NCBI GenBank assembly: GCA_025965155.1
Contig: JAOPXN010000061.1
Coordinates: forward strand, 1-33,095
Source of the DNA: Propionibacteriaceae bacterium
Lineage (GTDB): Bacteria; Actinomycetota; Actinomycetes; Propionibacteriales; Propionibacteriaceae
Direction: 5' to 3'
Length of the DNA: 33,095 bases
In this document: in pieces, positions 26,398 to 33,095 of the stretch
Layout of the letters: each line of letters begins with the position of its first letter
How positions within the stretch are numbered: position 1 is the first letter of the stretch
Made by a program: the position numbers and the translations under genes
The notes under the pieces: generated by a model
What the model was told of the DNA's origin: nothing
Databases searched by the model: none
The model's input: the letters and a program-made list of their open reading frames with translations, nothing else

Positions 26398-27201
26398 TCA
26401 GGACTTGTGCAGCGCCGGATGGGCCCCGGCGGCCACCATGTCGGCGACGCCGCTGCGCGGGTCTCGACCGGTGACCAGGGCCTCACCGACCAACACTACG
26501 TCGGCTCCGGCACGGGCCAGCTCGATCACGTCGTGGGGGCCGCGGACGCCGGACTCGGCAATCCGGACGATGCCGTCGGGAATCTTCGGGGCCAGCCGGG
26601 CGAACGTGGTCGGATCGACCTCGAGCGTCTTCAGGTTGCGGGCGTTCACGCCGATGATCTTGGCCCCGGCGTCTACCGCACGGAGGATCTCCTCCTCGGT
26701 GTGCACCTCCACCAGCGGAGTCAGGCCGATCGACTGGGCCCGCTCGATCAGCGCCACGAGCTGGGAGTCGGTCAGCGCTGCCACGATCAGCAGGGCCAGG
26801 TCGGCCCCGGCGGCGCGAGCCTCGAACAGCTGGTACGCGGTCACGATGAAATCCTTGCGCAGCACCGGGACGGAGACCGCCATCCGTACCCGGACCAGGT
26901 CGTCCAGCGAGCCGCCGAAGCGCCGGCCTTCGGTCAGCACCGAGATCGCCGCAGCGCCGCCGGCTTCGTACTCCGAGGCCAGCGCAGCCGGGTCCGCGAT
27001 GTCGGCCAGCGCCCCCTTGCTCGGGCTGGAGCGCTTCACCTCCGCGATCACCGCGACGCCGGGTCCCCGAAATACCGGCAGCGGGTCGAGCGCGTCACCG
27101 ACGTGCTGGACCCGTTCCTTCAACCGGTCGAGACTGACAGCCGCCTGGCGGGACGCAAGGTCCTCCCGAACGCCGGCAATGATGTCGTCTAATGCACCCA
27201 C
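26398..27201 (-). CDS. trpC: Indole-3-glycerol phosphate synthase
   Basis: This 267-aa TIM-barrel enzyme closes the indole ring from carboxyphenylamino-deoxyribulose phosphate. The family signature is [11 protein letters not shown] with E54 and K56, the second catalytic lysine is K116 in VLRKDFI, and E165 (LVEVHTEEE) and N186 (GVNARNL) complete the active site. The length is that of monofunctional TrpC with no TrpF domain fused. PRA isomerase activity must therefore come from elsewhere, in actinobacteria typically from PriA/HisA. The start is GTG 27201 with GAAGGT just upstream. It lies 27 bases after the HGxxPAAW gene, within the trp gene run. Confidence 0.97.
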   Translation of the reverse strand: MGALDDIIAGVREDLASRQAAVSLDRLKERVQHVGDALDPLPVFRGPGVAVIAEVKRSSPSKGALADIADPAALASEYEAGGAAAISVLTEGRRFGGSLDDLVRVRMAVSVPVLRKDFIVTAYQLFEARAAGADLALLIVAALTDSQLVALIERAQSIGLTPLVEVHTEEEILRAVDAGAKIIGVNARNLKTLEVDPTTFARLAPKIPDGIVRIAESGVRGPHDVIELARAGADVVLVGEALVTGRDPRSGVADMVAAGAHPALHKS

Positions 27202-27228
27202 AGTTACCTTCTCAGTTGGCAGTTGGCC

Positions 27229-27465
27229 TCAGTCGGCGCCGTACCCGAGTACCTGGAGCACTCGGGTGGCGATCAGCGAGATGGCAAGGAGGGCGGCCGA
27301 GATCCAGAACAGGACCCAGTTCGGACCCAGCACCAACGCGATGCCGCCGAGCAGGAACGCGATCATGGCGATCGTCACCCCGGTCCAGGCAGCGGGCGTA
27401 CGGCCATGGTGGACATGCTTGCCATGGTGAGCATGCTGCACGTGCTGCTTCGTCGTCTCTGTCAT
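27229..27465 (-). CDS. HGxxPAAW family small membrane protein
   Basis: This 78-aa protein has a histidine-rich N-terminus (eight His among the first 20 residues) ending in the family motif HGRTPAAW, then two membrane segments (about 27-46 and 49-69). Proteins with this motif lie between trpE and trpC in many actinobacteria, but their function is unknown. The clustered histidines suggest metal or proton binding on one side of the membrane; that is inference. The frame is open further upstream to 27645, but ATG 27465 has GAGGAAC directly upstream and begins seven bases after the preceding stop. Position in the operon argues for a role linked to tryptophan or its precursors. Confidence 0.88.
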   Translation of the reverse strand: MTETTKQHVQHAHHGKHVHHGRTPAAWTGVTIAMIAFLLGGIALVLGPNWVLFWISAALLAISLIATRVLQVLGYGAD

Positions 27466-27472
27466 AGGTTCC

Positions 27473-28207
27473 TCATTTGGCGTCCGGGCGTCCATCCTTG
27501 TGCTGCTTGGTCCCCATTCTGTCCCCTGCGTCGTTCTCATGCACATCGGGGGCGTCGACCGCGCCAGGCACTTCGGAGCCCGGACGGTCTGCCCTTCCCC
27601 CCGGGCGGGGCTCGATCGAGGCTTGTTCAGACTGGGCCGGGTCAAGGGTCGGGTCCACGCCCGCGTCCATCGCCTTCCACCAGACGGCCGGGTCGGACGT
27701 GTCGACCACCGCGGGCGTCCCCGTATCCCGTTCGAACCGGGCAGCCCGCTGTGGCCACTGCGGTGCGCGGAGCAACGTCGTTACTGCGGCAGCGAAGATG
27801 ACCACCCCAGCCACCGCGTAGACGTACGGCCACGCGGTGGACACGAGGGAGTACTGGTCGATCAGGCTGATCTCGCGGAGCTTGGTCCGCACAGCCGTGC
27901 CGCTGGGGCGCGGCCGCAGCAGCCCGGTCAGCACGATCCCCGAGCCGGTCAGCGCCAGCAGGACCGCGAGCACCTGCTTGCCGCGGGTCCGAAGCGACAG
28001 CATCAGCACGGTTCCAGCCAGTGCCACCACGACCAACGCCTGGCTCAGGCCGGCTGTTGAGCCGGTGCCGGTGAACGGGACGTCGGCACCCTCCCCGGTG
28101 GCCCGCCACCAGGGCTGCGCCGATGCCACCAGACCCAGCAGACCGCCGGCGAGGAGGCCAGCGAAGACGGCAGATCGGCCCCCAATCGCGGGTCGGTGCC
28201 GCTTCAC
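27473..28207 (-). CDS. Trp biosynthesis-associated membrane protein (TIGR02234-like)
   Basis: This 244-aa protein has four predicted membrane segments, near residues 14-32, 55-72, 78-97 and 128-146. The sequence VASAQPWWRATGEG after the first helix is typical of the actinobacterial Trp-associated membrane protein family, found almost only next to trp genes and of unknown function. A conserved WWKAMDAGVDPT block follows in the cytoplasmic part, then a disordered tail of about 50 residues rich in Asp, Pro and Lys. The start is GTG 28207, which has no good Shine-Dalgarno; two mini-ORFs bridge the 30-bp gap from the trpE stop and end on a GTGA overlap with this start. Another start cannot be excluded. 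Confidence 0.85.
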   Translation of the reverse strand: MKRHRPAIGGRSAVFAGLLAGGLLGLVASAQPWWRATGEGADVPFTGTGSTAGLSQALVVVALAGTVLMLSLRTRGKQVLAVLLALTGSGIVLTGLLRPRPSGTAVRTKLREISLIDQYSLVSTAWPYVYAVAGVVIFAAAVTTLLRAPQWPQRAARFERDTGTPAVVDTSDPAVWWKAMDAGVDPTLDPAQSEQASIEPRPGGRADRPGSEVPGAVDAPDVHENDAGDRMGTKQHKDGRPDAK

Positions 28208-28237
28208 AGGTTCTGTCGCATCATAAGTTGTTTCGCA

Positions 28238-29731
28238 TCAGAGGGGCGCGAACGACTGAGCCACGGAGATCGCCCGGACGACGGCCGCTGCCTTGTTCTG
28301 GCTCTCCTGGTCCTCGGTCGCCGGGACGGAGTCGGCAACGATGCCGCCGCCCGCCTGGATGTAGGCGACCCCGTCGCGGAGCAGCGCGGTCCGGATCGCA
28401 ATGGCGGCGTCAGCGTCACCGGCGAAGTCGAGATAGCCGACAACCCCGCCGTACAGGCCACGTCTGGAGACCTCCAGCTCGTCGATGATCTCCATCGCCC
28501 GCACCTTCGGCGCCCCCGACAGGGTGCCCGCCGGGAAGGCTGCCAGGACCACGTCCAGGGCGGTCCGGTCGGCCGCGACCGTGCCGGTCACTGTCGACTC
28601 AAGGTGCATGATGTGGCTGTAGCGGCGGACCTCCATGAACTCGACCACCACGACCGTGCCGGGTTTACACACCCGGCCGAGGTCGTTACGGCCCAGGTCC
28701 ACCAGCATCACGTGCTCCGCGCGCTCCTTGGGATCGTTGATCAGCTCGGTCTCCAGCGCCGCGTCCTCGGCCGGGGTGGCGCCTCGCGGCTTGGAGCCGG
28801 CGATCGGGTGGGTGATGGCGGTATCGCCTTTCACCGTGACCAGCGCCTCCGGGCTGGAGCCGACGATGTCGAAGCCGTCGAGCCGCAGCAGGTACATGTA
28901 CGGGCTGGGGTTGGTCAGCCGCAGCACGCGGTAGATGTCGAGCGCGTCAGCTGTGGTGTCCACCTCGAACCGTTGGCTGACCACGATCTGGAACGCCTCG
29001 CCTGCCTTGATCTCCTCGACTGCGGCGGCGACGGCACCCTGGAACTCGGGTGCGCTGCGCTGCCGCCGGATCGCCAGCGGCGCGTCGGTCGTGGCCGAGA
29101 CCACCACAGAGGGGGTGGGCTGGGTCAGCGCGGCCGCCATCTGCTCCACCCGACCGACCGCGTCGGCGTACGCCTCGTCGACCCGCTCATCGGTGGCGTC
29201 GAAGTTGAACGCGTTCGCCACCAGCCACACCTCGCCGGTGTGCTGGTCCAGCACGGCCAGGTCGGAAGCCAGCATGAAGGCCAGCTCGGGGATATCCAGG
29301 TCCTTCGGGTTGGAGTCGGGCAGTGACTCCAACCGGCGGACCGCGTCGTAGCCGATGTAGCCGACCAGGCCGGAGGTGAACGGAGGTAGATCCAGGCCAC
29401 GTGGGGTGTGCAGCAGCCGCAGCGTCTCCCGGACCGCCTCGAGCGGGTCGCCGCCGCTGGGCAGGCCGACCGGCGCATGACCGGTCCAGGTCGCTTTGCC
29501 GTCGGACTCGGTCAGTACCGCTGTGGCGTGCACGCCGATGAAGGAGTAGCGGGACCAGACGCCCTGCTCGGCCGACTCCAGCAGGTAGGTGCCGGGCCGG
29601 TTCTGGCTCAGCTTCAGGTACAGCCCGATGGCAGTCTCGGCGTCGGCCAGCACTCGCCGGTACACCGGGATGACCCGCCGGTCGACGGCCTGGGCCCGGA
29701 ACCCGTCCAGGTCCGGGGTGATCGGGCTCAT
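28238..29731 (-). CDS. trpE: Anthranilate synthase component I
   Basis: This 497-aa enzyme converts chorismate and ammonia/glutamine to anthranilate, the first step of tryptophan synthesis. The feedback-inhibition motif LLES (residues 50-53) is kept, so allosteric control by tryptophan is expected. The chorismate-binding core shows [18 protein letters not shown] (308-317; the usual form is PIAGTRPRG) and [12 protein letters not shown]. The C-terminus has [25 protein letters not shown] and [13 protein letters not shown]. No glutaminase domain is fused and trpG is not in the window. The frame is open to 29920, but ATG 29731, overlapping the hisI stop (ATGA) with GGAGGGG upstream, is the start. 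This overlap leaves no space for a trp leader peptide directly before trpE. Confidence 0.97.
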   Translation of the reverse strand: MSPITPDLDGFRAQAVDRRVIPVYRRVLADAETAIGLYLKLSQNRPGTYLLESAEQGVWSRYSFIGVHATAVLTESDGKATWTGHAPVGLPSGGDPLEAVRETLRLLHTPRGLDLPPFTSGLVGYIGYDAVRRLESLPDSNPKDLDIPELAFMLASDLAVLDQHTGEVWLVANAFNFDATDERVDEAYADAVGRVEQMAAALTQPTPSVVVSATTDAPLAIRRQRSAPEFQGAVAAAVEEIKAGEAFQIVVSQRFEVDTTADALDIYRVLRLTNPSPYMYLLRLDGFDIVGSSPEALVTVKGDTAITHPIAGSKPRGATPAEDAALETELINDPKERAEHVMLVDLGRNDLGRVCKPGTVVVVEFMEVRRYSHIMHLESTVTGTVAADRTALDVVLAAFPAGTLSGAPKVRAMEIIDELEVSRRGLYGGVVGYLDFAGDADAAIAIRTALLRDGVAYIQAGGGIVADSVPATEDQESQNKAAAVVRAISVAQSFAPL

Positions 29732-30222
29732 CGGGTCCCCTCCCCTGCTGGATCGGTGACGACTGCGGGATCGGTGTCGACTGCGGGATCGGTAACAACG
29801 GCGGGAAGCACCTTGGCGTCGAAGCAGGTACGGGTCCCGGTGTGGCAGGCCGGTCCGTCCTGGCGGACCTTCACCAACAGCGTGTCGCCGTCGCAGTCGA
29901 GCCGGACCTCTCGTACCCACTGGCGGTGGCCGCTGGTCTCCCCCTTCACCCAGTACTCGCCGCGGCTGCGGGAGTAGAAGGTGGACCGGCCGGTGGTCAG
30001 GGTGCGGCGCAACGCCTCGTCATCCATCCAGCCGACCATGAGCACCTCCGAGGTTGACTCCTCCTGGATCACTGCGGCCACCAGACCTTCCGGGTCGCGC
30101 TTCAGCCAGGAGGCGATTTCCGGGTCGAGGGTGGCCGTCGGGTCGGGGAGCGGGTCGGAGCAGGTACGGCGCGCGCCGGAGGGTCCGGGAGCTGGTTCGA
30201 TGGGGTCGATGGGGTCGGTCAC
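29728..30222 (-). CDS. hisI: Phosphoribosyl-AMP cyclohydrolase
   Basis: This 164-aa enzyme opens the purine ring of PR-AMP in histidine synthesis. The metal-binding DCDGD (D109, D111, D113) and CHTGTRTCF (C126, C133, with C110 as third zinc ligand) motifs are intact, as is [22 protein letters not shown]. The core covers about residues 35-140. The protein is longer than usual (110-130 aa) because of a Pro-rich N-terminus and a C-terminal tail of repeated (T)DPAVVT units. No HisE domain is fused. The frame stays open to 30375, but that would run into the divergent TIGR03085 gene; GTG 30222 with GGGAG 12 bases upstream is preferred. hisF, often just upstream in actinobacteria, is not present here. 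It is coupled to trpE by ATGA. Confidence 0.93.
   Translation of the reverse strand: MTDPIDPIEPAPGPSGARRTCSDPLPDPTATLDPEIASWLKRDPEGLVAAVIQEESTSEVLMVGWMDDEALRRTLTTGRSTFYSRSRGEYWVKGETSGHRQWVREVRLDCDGDTLLVKVRQDGPACHTGTRTCFDAKVLPAVVTDPAVDTDPAVVTDPAGEGTR
29747..29800. repeat. 18-bp tandem repeat, three copies, in the hisI 3' end
   Basis: Three head-to-tail 18-bp units (29747-29764, 29765-29782, 29783-29800), plus a partial fourth, share the core GCGGGATCGGTGWCGACT with few changes. They encode the six-residue repeat DPAV(V/D)T in the HisI tail, outside the catalytic core, and lie just upstream of the trpE ribosome-binding site. In-frame length variation would be tolerated. Confidence 0.88.
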
Positions 30223-30235
30223 GGGCCCTATTCTC

Positions 30236-30249
30236 CCGGTCCGGACCGG
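30236..30249. promoter_or_regulatory. Perfect 14-bp palindrome in the hisI / TIGR03085 divergent gap
   Basis: CCGGTCCGGACCGG is identical to its own reverse complement. It lies 14 bases upstream of the hisI GTG and 55 bases before the TIGR03085 ATG, in the only gap (82 bp) from which the hisI-trp run can be transcribed. It may be an operator or a chance product of the high-GC composition; no clear -35/-10 pair was found around it. Confidence 0.4.
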
Positions 30250-30304
30250 CCACCTGCTGACCGGCTCGGGGGTTGATCGTTTTTGTGTCCTAGGATTTTC
30301 GCTC

Positions 30305-30967
30305 ATGACCTTCGCGAAGTCGGAGCGCGCCGACCTGTGTGACCTGCTGGACAAGGTCGGCCCGGACGCCCCCACCCTGTGCGTCCCGTGGAATGCTCAC
30401 GACCTGGCGGCCCATCTGTGGATCCGCGAGACCGACCCGCTCGGCGCCTCCGGCATCCTCGCCAAGCCGCTGGCGGGCCTGACCGAGCGGCGGATGGCCG
30501 AAGTCCGGCAGCGGTGGGAGTTTGACGAGCTGGTCGAGAAGCTGCGTAACGGTCCGGCGCGGTTCTCCGTCTTCGCCTTCCCTGGGGTGGACGAGCCGGC
30601 GAACACCACGGAGTTCTTCATCCACCACGAGGACGTGCGCCGCGCCGGCGACGACCCGCTGCCGCCCCGGCTGCTGGCCGAGGAGGAAGAGGAATGGATG
30701 TGGCGGCGGCTGAAGCTGCTCGGCCGCGCCTTCTTCCGGCGGGCGCAGGTCGGAGTCGTGCTGGAGCGACTCCATGGCGACGAGCAGGCGGCGGAAGCAA
30801 ACGCAGGCGACTCGCTTCGGGTGGCCAGCGGCTCGTCGATTGTCACCGTGGTCGGTCGCCCCAGCGAGCTGATGCTCTTCGCGAACGGCCGTACCAGCGT
30901 CGCCGAAGTCAGCTTGGTGGGCGAGCCGGAGGCCATCGACATCCTGCATGGCACCGAGTTCAGCTGA
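30305..30967 (+). CDS. TIGR03085 family metal-binding protein (DinB/maleylpyruvate isomerase-like fold)
   Basis: This 220-aa protein matches the actinobacterial TIGR03085 family in the DinB/mycothiol-dependent isomerase superfamily. It starts [25 protein letters not shown], then [22 protein letters not shown], with the metal-binding candidate histidines in DLAAHLW and FIHHEDVRR. The fold is a four-helix bundle with a histidine metal site; relatives use mycothiol, but the substrate of this family is unknown. The frame is open to 29981, but ATG 30305 has AGGA nine bases upstream and begins the family-like N-terminus. In many actinobacteria this gene sits beside hisF/hisI; here it is divergent from hisI, so the conserved neighbourhood is kept but not the operon. 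Confidence 0.88.
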   Translation: MTFAKSERADLCDLLDKVGPDAPTLCVPWNAHDLAAHLWIRETDPLGASGILAKPLAGLTERRMAEVRQRWEFDELVEKLRNGPARFSVFAFPGVDEPANTTEFFIHHEDVRRAGDDPLPPRLLAEEEEEWMWRRLKLLGRAFFRRAQVGVVLERLHGDEQAAEANAGDSLRVASGSSIVTVVGRPSELMLFANGRTSVAEVSLVGEPEAIDILHGTEFS

Positions 30968-31012
30968 CCCCGGAATCTCTCCGGCCTTGGGCGGGTCGGG
31001 AAGACTGAGCAG

Positions 31013-32176
31013 ATGAGTCTCCCCCGACGCCGTTTTCTGACCGTCTCCGCCGGGCTGCTGGTCGGCGGCGGTCTGGCCGGCTGCAGCGGTGCAGACAACG
31101 CGCCAAACCCGGTCACCTTGACCGCCGGTCCGGACAGTCCCACTGCTGCGCCGTCCAGCGCATCGGCTGCCCCCAGTACCTCGGCCGGCAGCAACGCGCC
31201 GAGCGCAAGCCCGACCCGCGTCCTGGGAAAGCCGGAGGCAAGGGACCTGGTGACCGGGCTGACCACTCCCTGGGCCATCGTTGCCCTGAAGGACAAGAGC
31301 CTGCTGGTCTGCGAGCGGGACACCGCACTGATCAAACGGGTAGTCGGGTCCAAGGCGACCGAGCTACGCCGAATCTCCGAGGTCGAGCCCGGTGGCGAGG
31401 GCGGTCTACTCGGACTGGCCATCAGCGCGGATGAGAGAACTGTGTTCGGCTACTTCACCGCGGCTGATGACAACCGGATCGTGGCGATGGCCTGGGACGG
31501 GAAACGGCTCGGCGACCCGAGATCCATCCTGACCGGGATCCCCAAGGGTTTCCGGCATAACGGGGGCCGGATGCTGGTCGGTCCGGACGACCTGCTGTAC
31601 GTCGGCACCGGTGAGGTCGGGGACACCAGCCTGGCTCAGGACAAGAAGTCGCTGGCCGGTAAGATCCTGCGGCTGACCCAGGACGGCAAGCCGGCCAGGG
31701 ACAACCCGTTCGACAACGAGGTGTACAGCTACGGCCATCGCAACGTTCAGGGCCTTGCCTTCGACGACGCCGACCGGCTCTGGGCCAGCGAGTTCGGGGA
31801 CCAGACCTGGGACGAGCTGAACCTGATCGTCAAGGGAGCGAACTACGGCTGGCCGGACGTCGAAGGGTCCGGCAACGTCGAAGGCATGCGGGACCCCAAG
31901 GTGGTCTGGCGGACCAGCGAGGCGTCACCGTCGGGCCTGACGTACTGGAAGGGCTCGCTGTACATGGCGGCTCTCCGGGGCCGGCGGCTGTGGGAGATCC
32001 CACTCGACGGTACCGATGTCGGCAAGCCGAAGGCCTACTTCACCGGCGAGTACGGCAGGCTGAGGTCGGTGACCGTGGCCGCCGACGGCGAGCGGTTACT
32101 CGTCAGCACGTCGAACACCGATGGTCGAGCCGACCCGCAACCCGGCGACGACCGGATCCTGGAGGTCACCCGATGA
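31013..32176 (+). CDS. PQQ-type glucose/sorbosone dehydrogenase-like lipoprotein
   Basis: This 387-aa secreted protein belongs to the glucose/sorbosone dehydrogenase (GSDH) beta-propeller family. The signal peptide has a twin-arginine motif (PRRRFL, residues 4-9) and a lipobox LAGC with C24, indicating a Tat-exported lipoprotein. A Ser/Ala/Pro-rich linker reaches about residue 70, then the propeller starts at ARDLVTGLTTPWAIV. H182 in RHNGGRM corresponds to the conserved catalytic/PQQ-region histidine of the family, and YSYGHRNVQGLAF and EFGDQTWDELNLI are further GSDH motifs. Whether it binds PQQ or oxidises a sugar is not known for most actinobacterial homologues. A small membrane protein gene follows with an ATGA overlap. 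Confidence 0.92.
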   Translation: MSLPRRRFLTVSAGLLVGGGLAGCSGADNAPNPVTLTAGPDSPTAAPSSASAAPSTSAGSNAPSASPTRVLGKPEARDLVTGLTTPWAIVALKDKSLLVCERDTALIKRVVGSKATELRRISEVEPGGEGGLLGLAISADERTVFGYFTAADDNRIVAMAWDGKRLGDPRSILTGIPKGFRHNGGRMLVGPDDLLYVGTGEVGDTSLAQDKKSLAGKILRLTQDGKPARDNPFDNEVYSYGHRNVQGLAFDDADRLWASEFGDQTWDELNLIVKGANYGWPDVEGSGNVEGMRDPKVVWRTSEASPSGLTYWKGSLYMAALRGRRLWEIPLDGTDVGKPKAYFTGEYGRLRSVTVAADGERLLVSTSNTDGRADPQPGDDRILEVTR

Positions 32177-32406
32177 GAGTCGGACCGTTCAAAAACCCGT
32201 TGCTGGCCGGCCTTGGCGTGCTCGCGCTGCTGATCGGCGGCACCTGGATCGGCCAGGGCGCCAATCTGATTCCCGGCTCCGTGATGACCGGCGACCCCAA
32301 GTGGCTTGTCATCGGCGCGATCGTGTTTCTGGCCGGGGTGCTGCTGATCGTCCTCGGAATCGGCCGGTCCGGACGGGACCCCAACGGGCCGCCAGGACAG
32401 CACTAA
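32173..32406 (+). CDS. Small two-helix membrane protein
   Basis: This 77-aa protein has two membrane segments (about residues 9-27 and 43-63) joined by a short loop (GANLIPGSVMTGDPKW) and a polar Arg/Gly/Pro-rich C-terminus. The pattern resembles small actinobacterial integral membrane proteins of unknown function. ATG 32173 overlaps the GSDH stop by four bases (ATGA), so it is translationally coupled to the dehydrogenase. A role in anchoring or assembling the dehydrogenase is possible but not shown. It ends just upstream of a strong GC-rich hairpin that probably terminates the transcript. Confidence 0.8.
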   Translation: MRVGPFKNPLLAGLGVLALLIGGTWIGQGANLIPGSVMTGDPKWLVIGAIVFLAGVLLIVLGIGRSGRDPNGPPGQH

Positions 32407-32408
32407 GG

Positions 32409-32427
32409 CGTCCGGCCGGGCCGGACG
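32409..32427. terminator. GC-rich hairpin, probable bidirectional terminator
   Basis: CGTCCGGC at 32409-32416 pairs perfectly with GCCGGACG at 32420-32427 around a CGG loop, three bases after the stop of the small membrane protein and between convergent genes. The following 60 bp contain more partly self-complementary GGCCGGACGG-like segments. There is no T-tract, as in many high-GC terminators. Confidence 0.6.
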
Positions 32428-32490
32428 GCCCCAAGGCCATGCGGCCAGGCCGGACGGCACTGATGCCGGCCAGCCCGGACCGCCTGAGGG

Positions 32491-33095
32491 TCAGGTGAGC
32501 TTGGCGAGGATTAGCTCGCGGATCTTCCCGGCGTCACCCTGACCGCGCAGCTCCTTCATCACCGTGCCGATCAGCGCACCCGCGGCCTGGATCTTGCCGC
32601 TACGGATCTTGTCGGCGACGTCCGGGTTGGCGGCGATGGCCGCGTCCACGGCGGTTCCGAGGGCTCCGTCGTCGGAGACCACCGCGAGCCCACGGGCCGC
32701 TACGACCTCGGCCGGGGTGCCCTCGCCGGCCATCACACCGTCGAAGACCTGCCGGGCCAGCTTGTCGTTGATCGTCCCGGCCTCGACCAATGCCTGGATC
32801 TCGGCCACCTGAGCCGGCGTGACTCCGGTGTCCTCCAGGTCGACGCCGCGCTCGTTGGCCCGACGCGCCAGCTCGGTCAGCCACCACTTGCGCGCACTCT
32901 GCGGTGAGGCACCGGCGGCCACCGTCGCTTCAATGGCGTTCAGCGCCCCGGCGCTGACCACGTCCCGCATCTCGAGCTCGGAGAACTTCCACTCCGCCGA
33001 CACACGCTTCAACCGCTCGGTGGGGGGCTCGGGCAGGGTGCCGCGCAGCTCCTCGACCCATTCCCGGCTCGGCGCCACCGGCACCAGGTCAGGGT
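32491..33095 (-). CDS. gatB: Asp/Glu-tRNA(Asn/Gln) amidotransferase subunit B (3' part)
   Basis: Only the last ~200 residues are visible and the frame leaves the window at the right edge (a GTG at 33084 is an internal valine). The visible start PDLVPVAPSREWVEELRGTLPEPP is the well-known linker at the end of the GatB catalytic part. It is followed by the helical cradle domain and the YqeY-like tail, with RKWWLTELARRANERG and KIQAAGALIGTVMKELRGQGD. GatB is the kinase/transamidase subunit of the GatCAB complex, which converts Glu-tRNA(Gln) and Asp-tRNA(Asn) to Gln- and Asn-tRNA. gatC and gatA probably lie upstream, beyond the window. The C-terminus AGKIRELILAKLT is intact. Confidence 0.96.
   Translation of the reverse strand, partial: PDLVPVAPSREWVEELRGTLPEPPTERLKRVSAEWKFSELEMRDVVSAGALNAIEATVAAGASPQSARKWWLTELARRANERGVDLEDTGVTPAQVAEIQALVEAGTINDKLARQVFDGVMAGEGTPAEVVAARGLAVVSDDGALGTAVDAAIAANPDVADKIRSGKIQAAGALIGTVMKELRGQGDAGKIRELILAKLT

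Noticed and set aside
30397-31422. 341-codon minus-strand frame opposite the TIGR03085 and GSDH genes
   Set aside because: Ser/Arg/Pro-rich shadow spanning two well-supported + strand genes and their gap.
1-33095. tRNA, rRNA, CRISPR, insertion sequence or prophage content
   Set aside because: No cloverleaf-like sequence, repeat-spacer array, transposase motif, terminal inverted repeats or phage gene was seen on either strand.

Overview
The window is about 33 kb of high-GC, densely coding DNA from an actinobacterium. It carries the gene order trpE – two trp-linked membrane proteins – trpC-trpB-trpA – lgt – gltB-gltD. It also has a PHP-containing DnaE1-type replicase, a mycothiol-associated-fold (TIGR03085) protein, GTG starts in many genes and many 4-bp stop/start overlaps. 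A Propionibacteriales-like genus is plausible, but the sequence does not prove the rank. No rRNA, tRNA, CRISPR, insertion sequence, phage gene or toxin gene was seen. This is mostly core chromosome, with some accessory metabolism between 8.3 and 14.7 kb.

Layout. 1-3918 (+): the 3' end of a DUF554 membrane protein, azlC-azlD (branched-chain amino acid export), a YbaK-type aminoacyl-tRNA deacylase, and a polymerase-ligase LigD without the phosphoesterase domain. 3951-8044 (-): dnaE followed by a DUF2567-like membrane protein. 8271-14737: a class I glutamine amidotransferase-like protein (+), a hydantoin-racemase-like enzyme with an NCS1 (Mhp1-like) transporter (-), DUF1697 (-), a luciferase-like oxidoreductase with an MFS transporter (+), and a small membrane ORF (+). 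14873-20928 (-): gltD and gltB, the two subunits of NADPH glutamate synthase.

21221-30222 (-) is one long run of genes. In transcription order it reads hisI, trpE, a Trp-associated membrane protein, an HGxxPAAW protein, trpC, trpB, trpA, a SCO1/SenC lipoprotein, a MauE/DoxX-like protein with a CxC motif, a membrane-anchored CPHC thioredoxin-fold protein, and lgt. Five junctions in this run are 4-bp ATGA/GTGA overlaps. A perfect 9-bp-stem hairpin sits between trpC and trpB. trpD, trpG and trpF are absent from the window. 30305-32406 (+) holds a TIGR03085 protein, a Tat/lipoprotein-type glucose/sorbosone dehydrogenase and a small membrane protein. The window ends in the 3' part of gatB (-).

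No clear-cut new defence or mobile system is visible. The best leads are: the SCO1–MauE–DsbA-like module coupled to the end of the trp operon (candidate copper/thiol relay); the racemase–NCS1 pair without a hydantoinase; the Pol-Lig LigD lacking its phosphoesterase; the trpC/trpB hairpin; two overlapping mini-ORFs between trpE and the next gene; and in-frame tandem repeats in the tails of HisI and Lgt.
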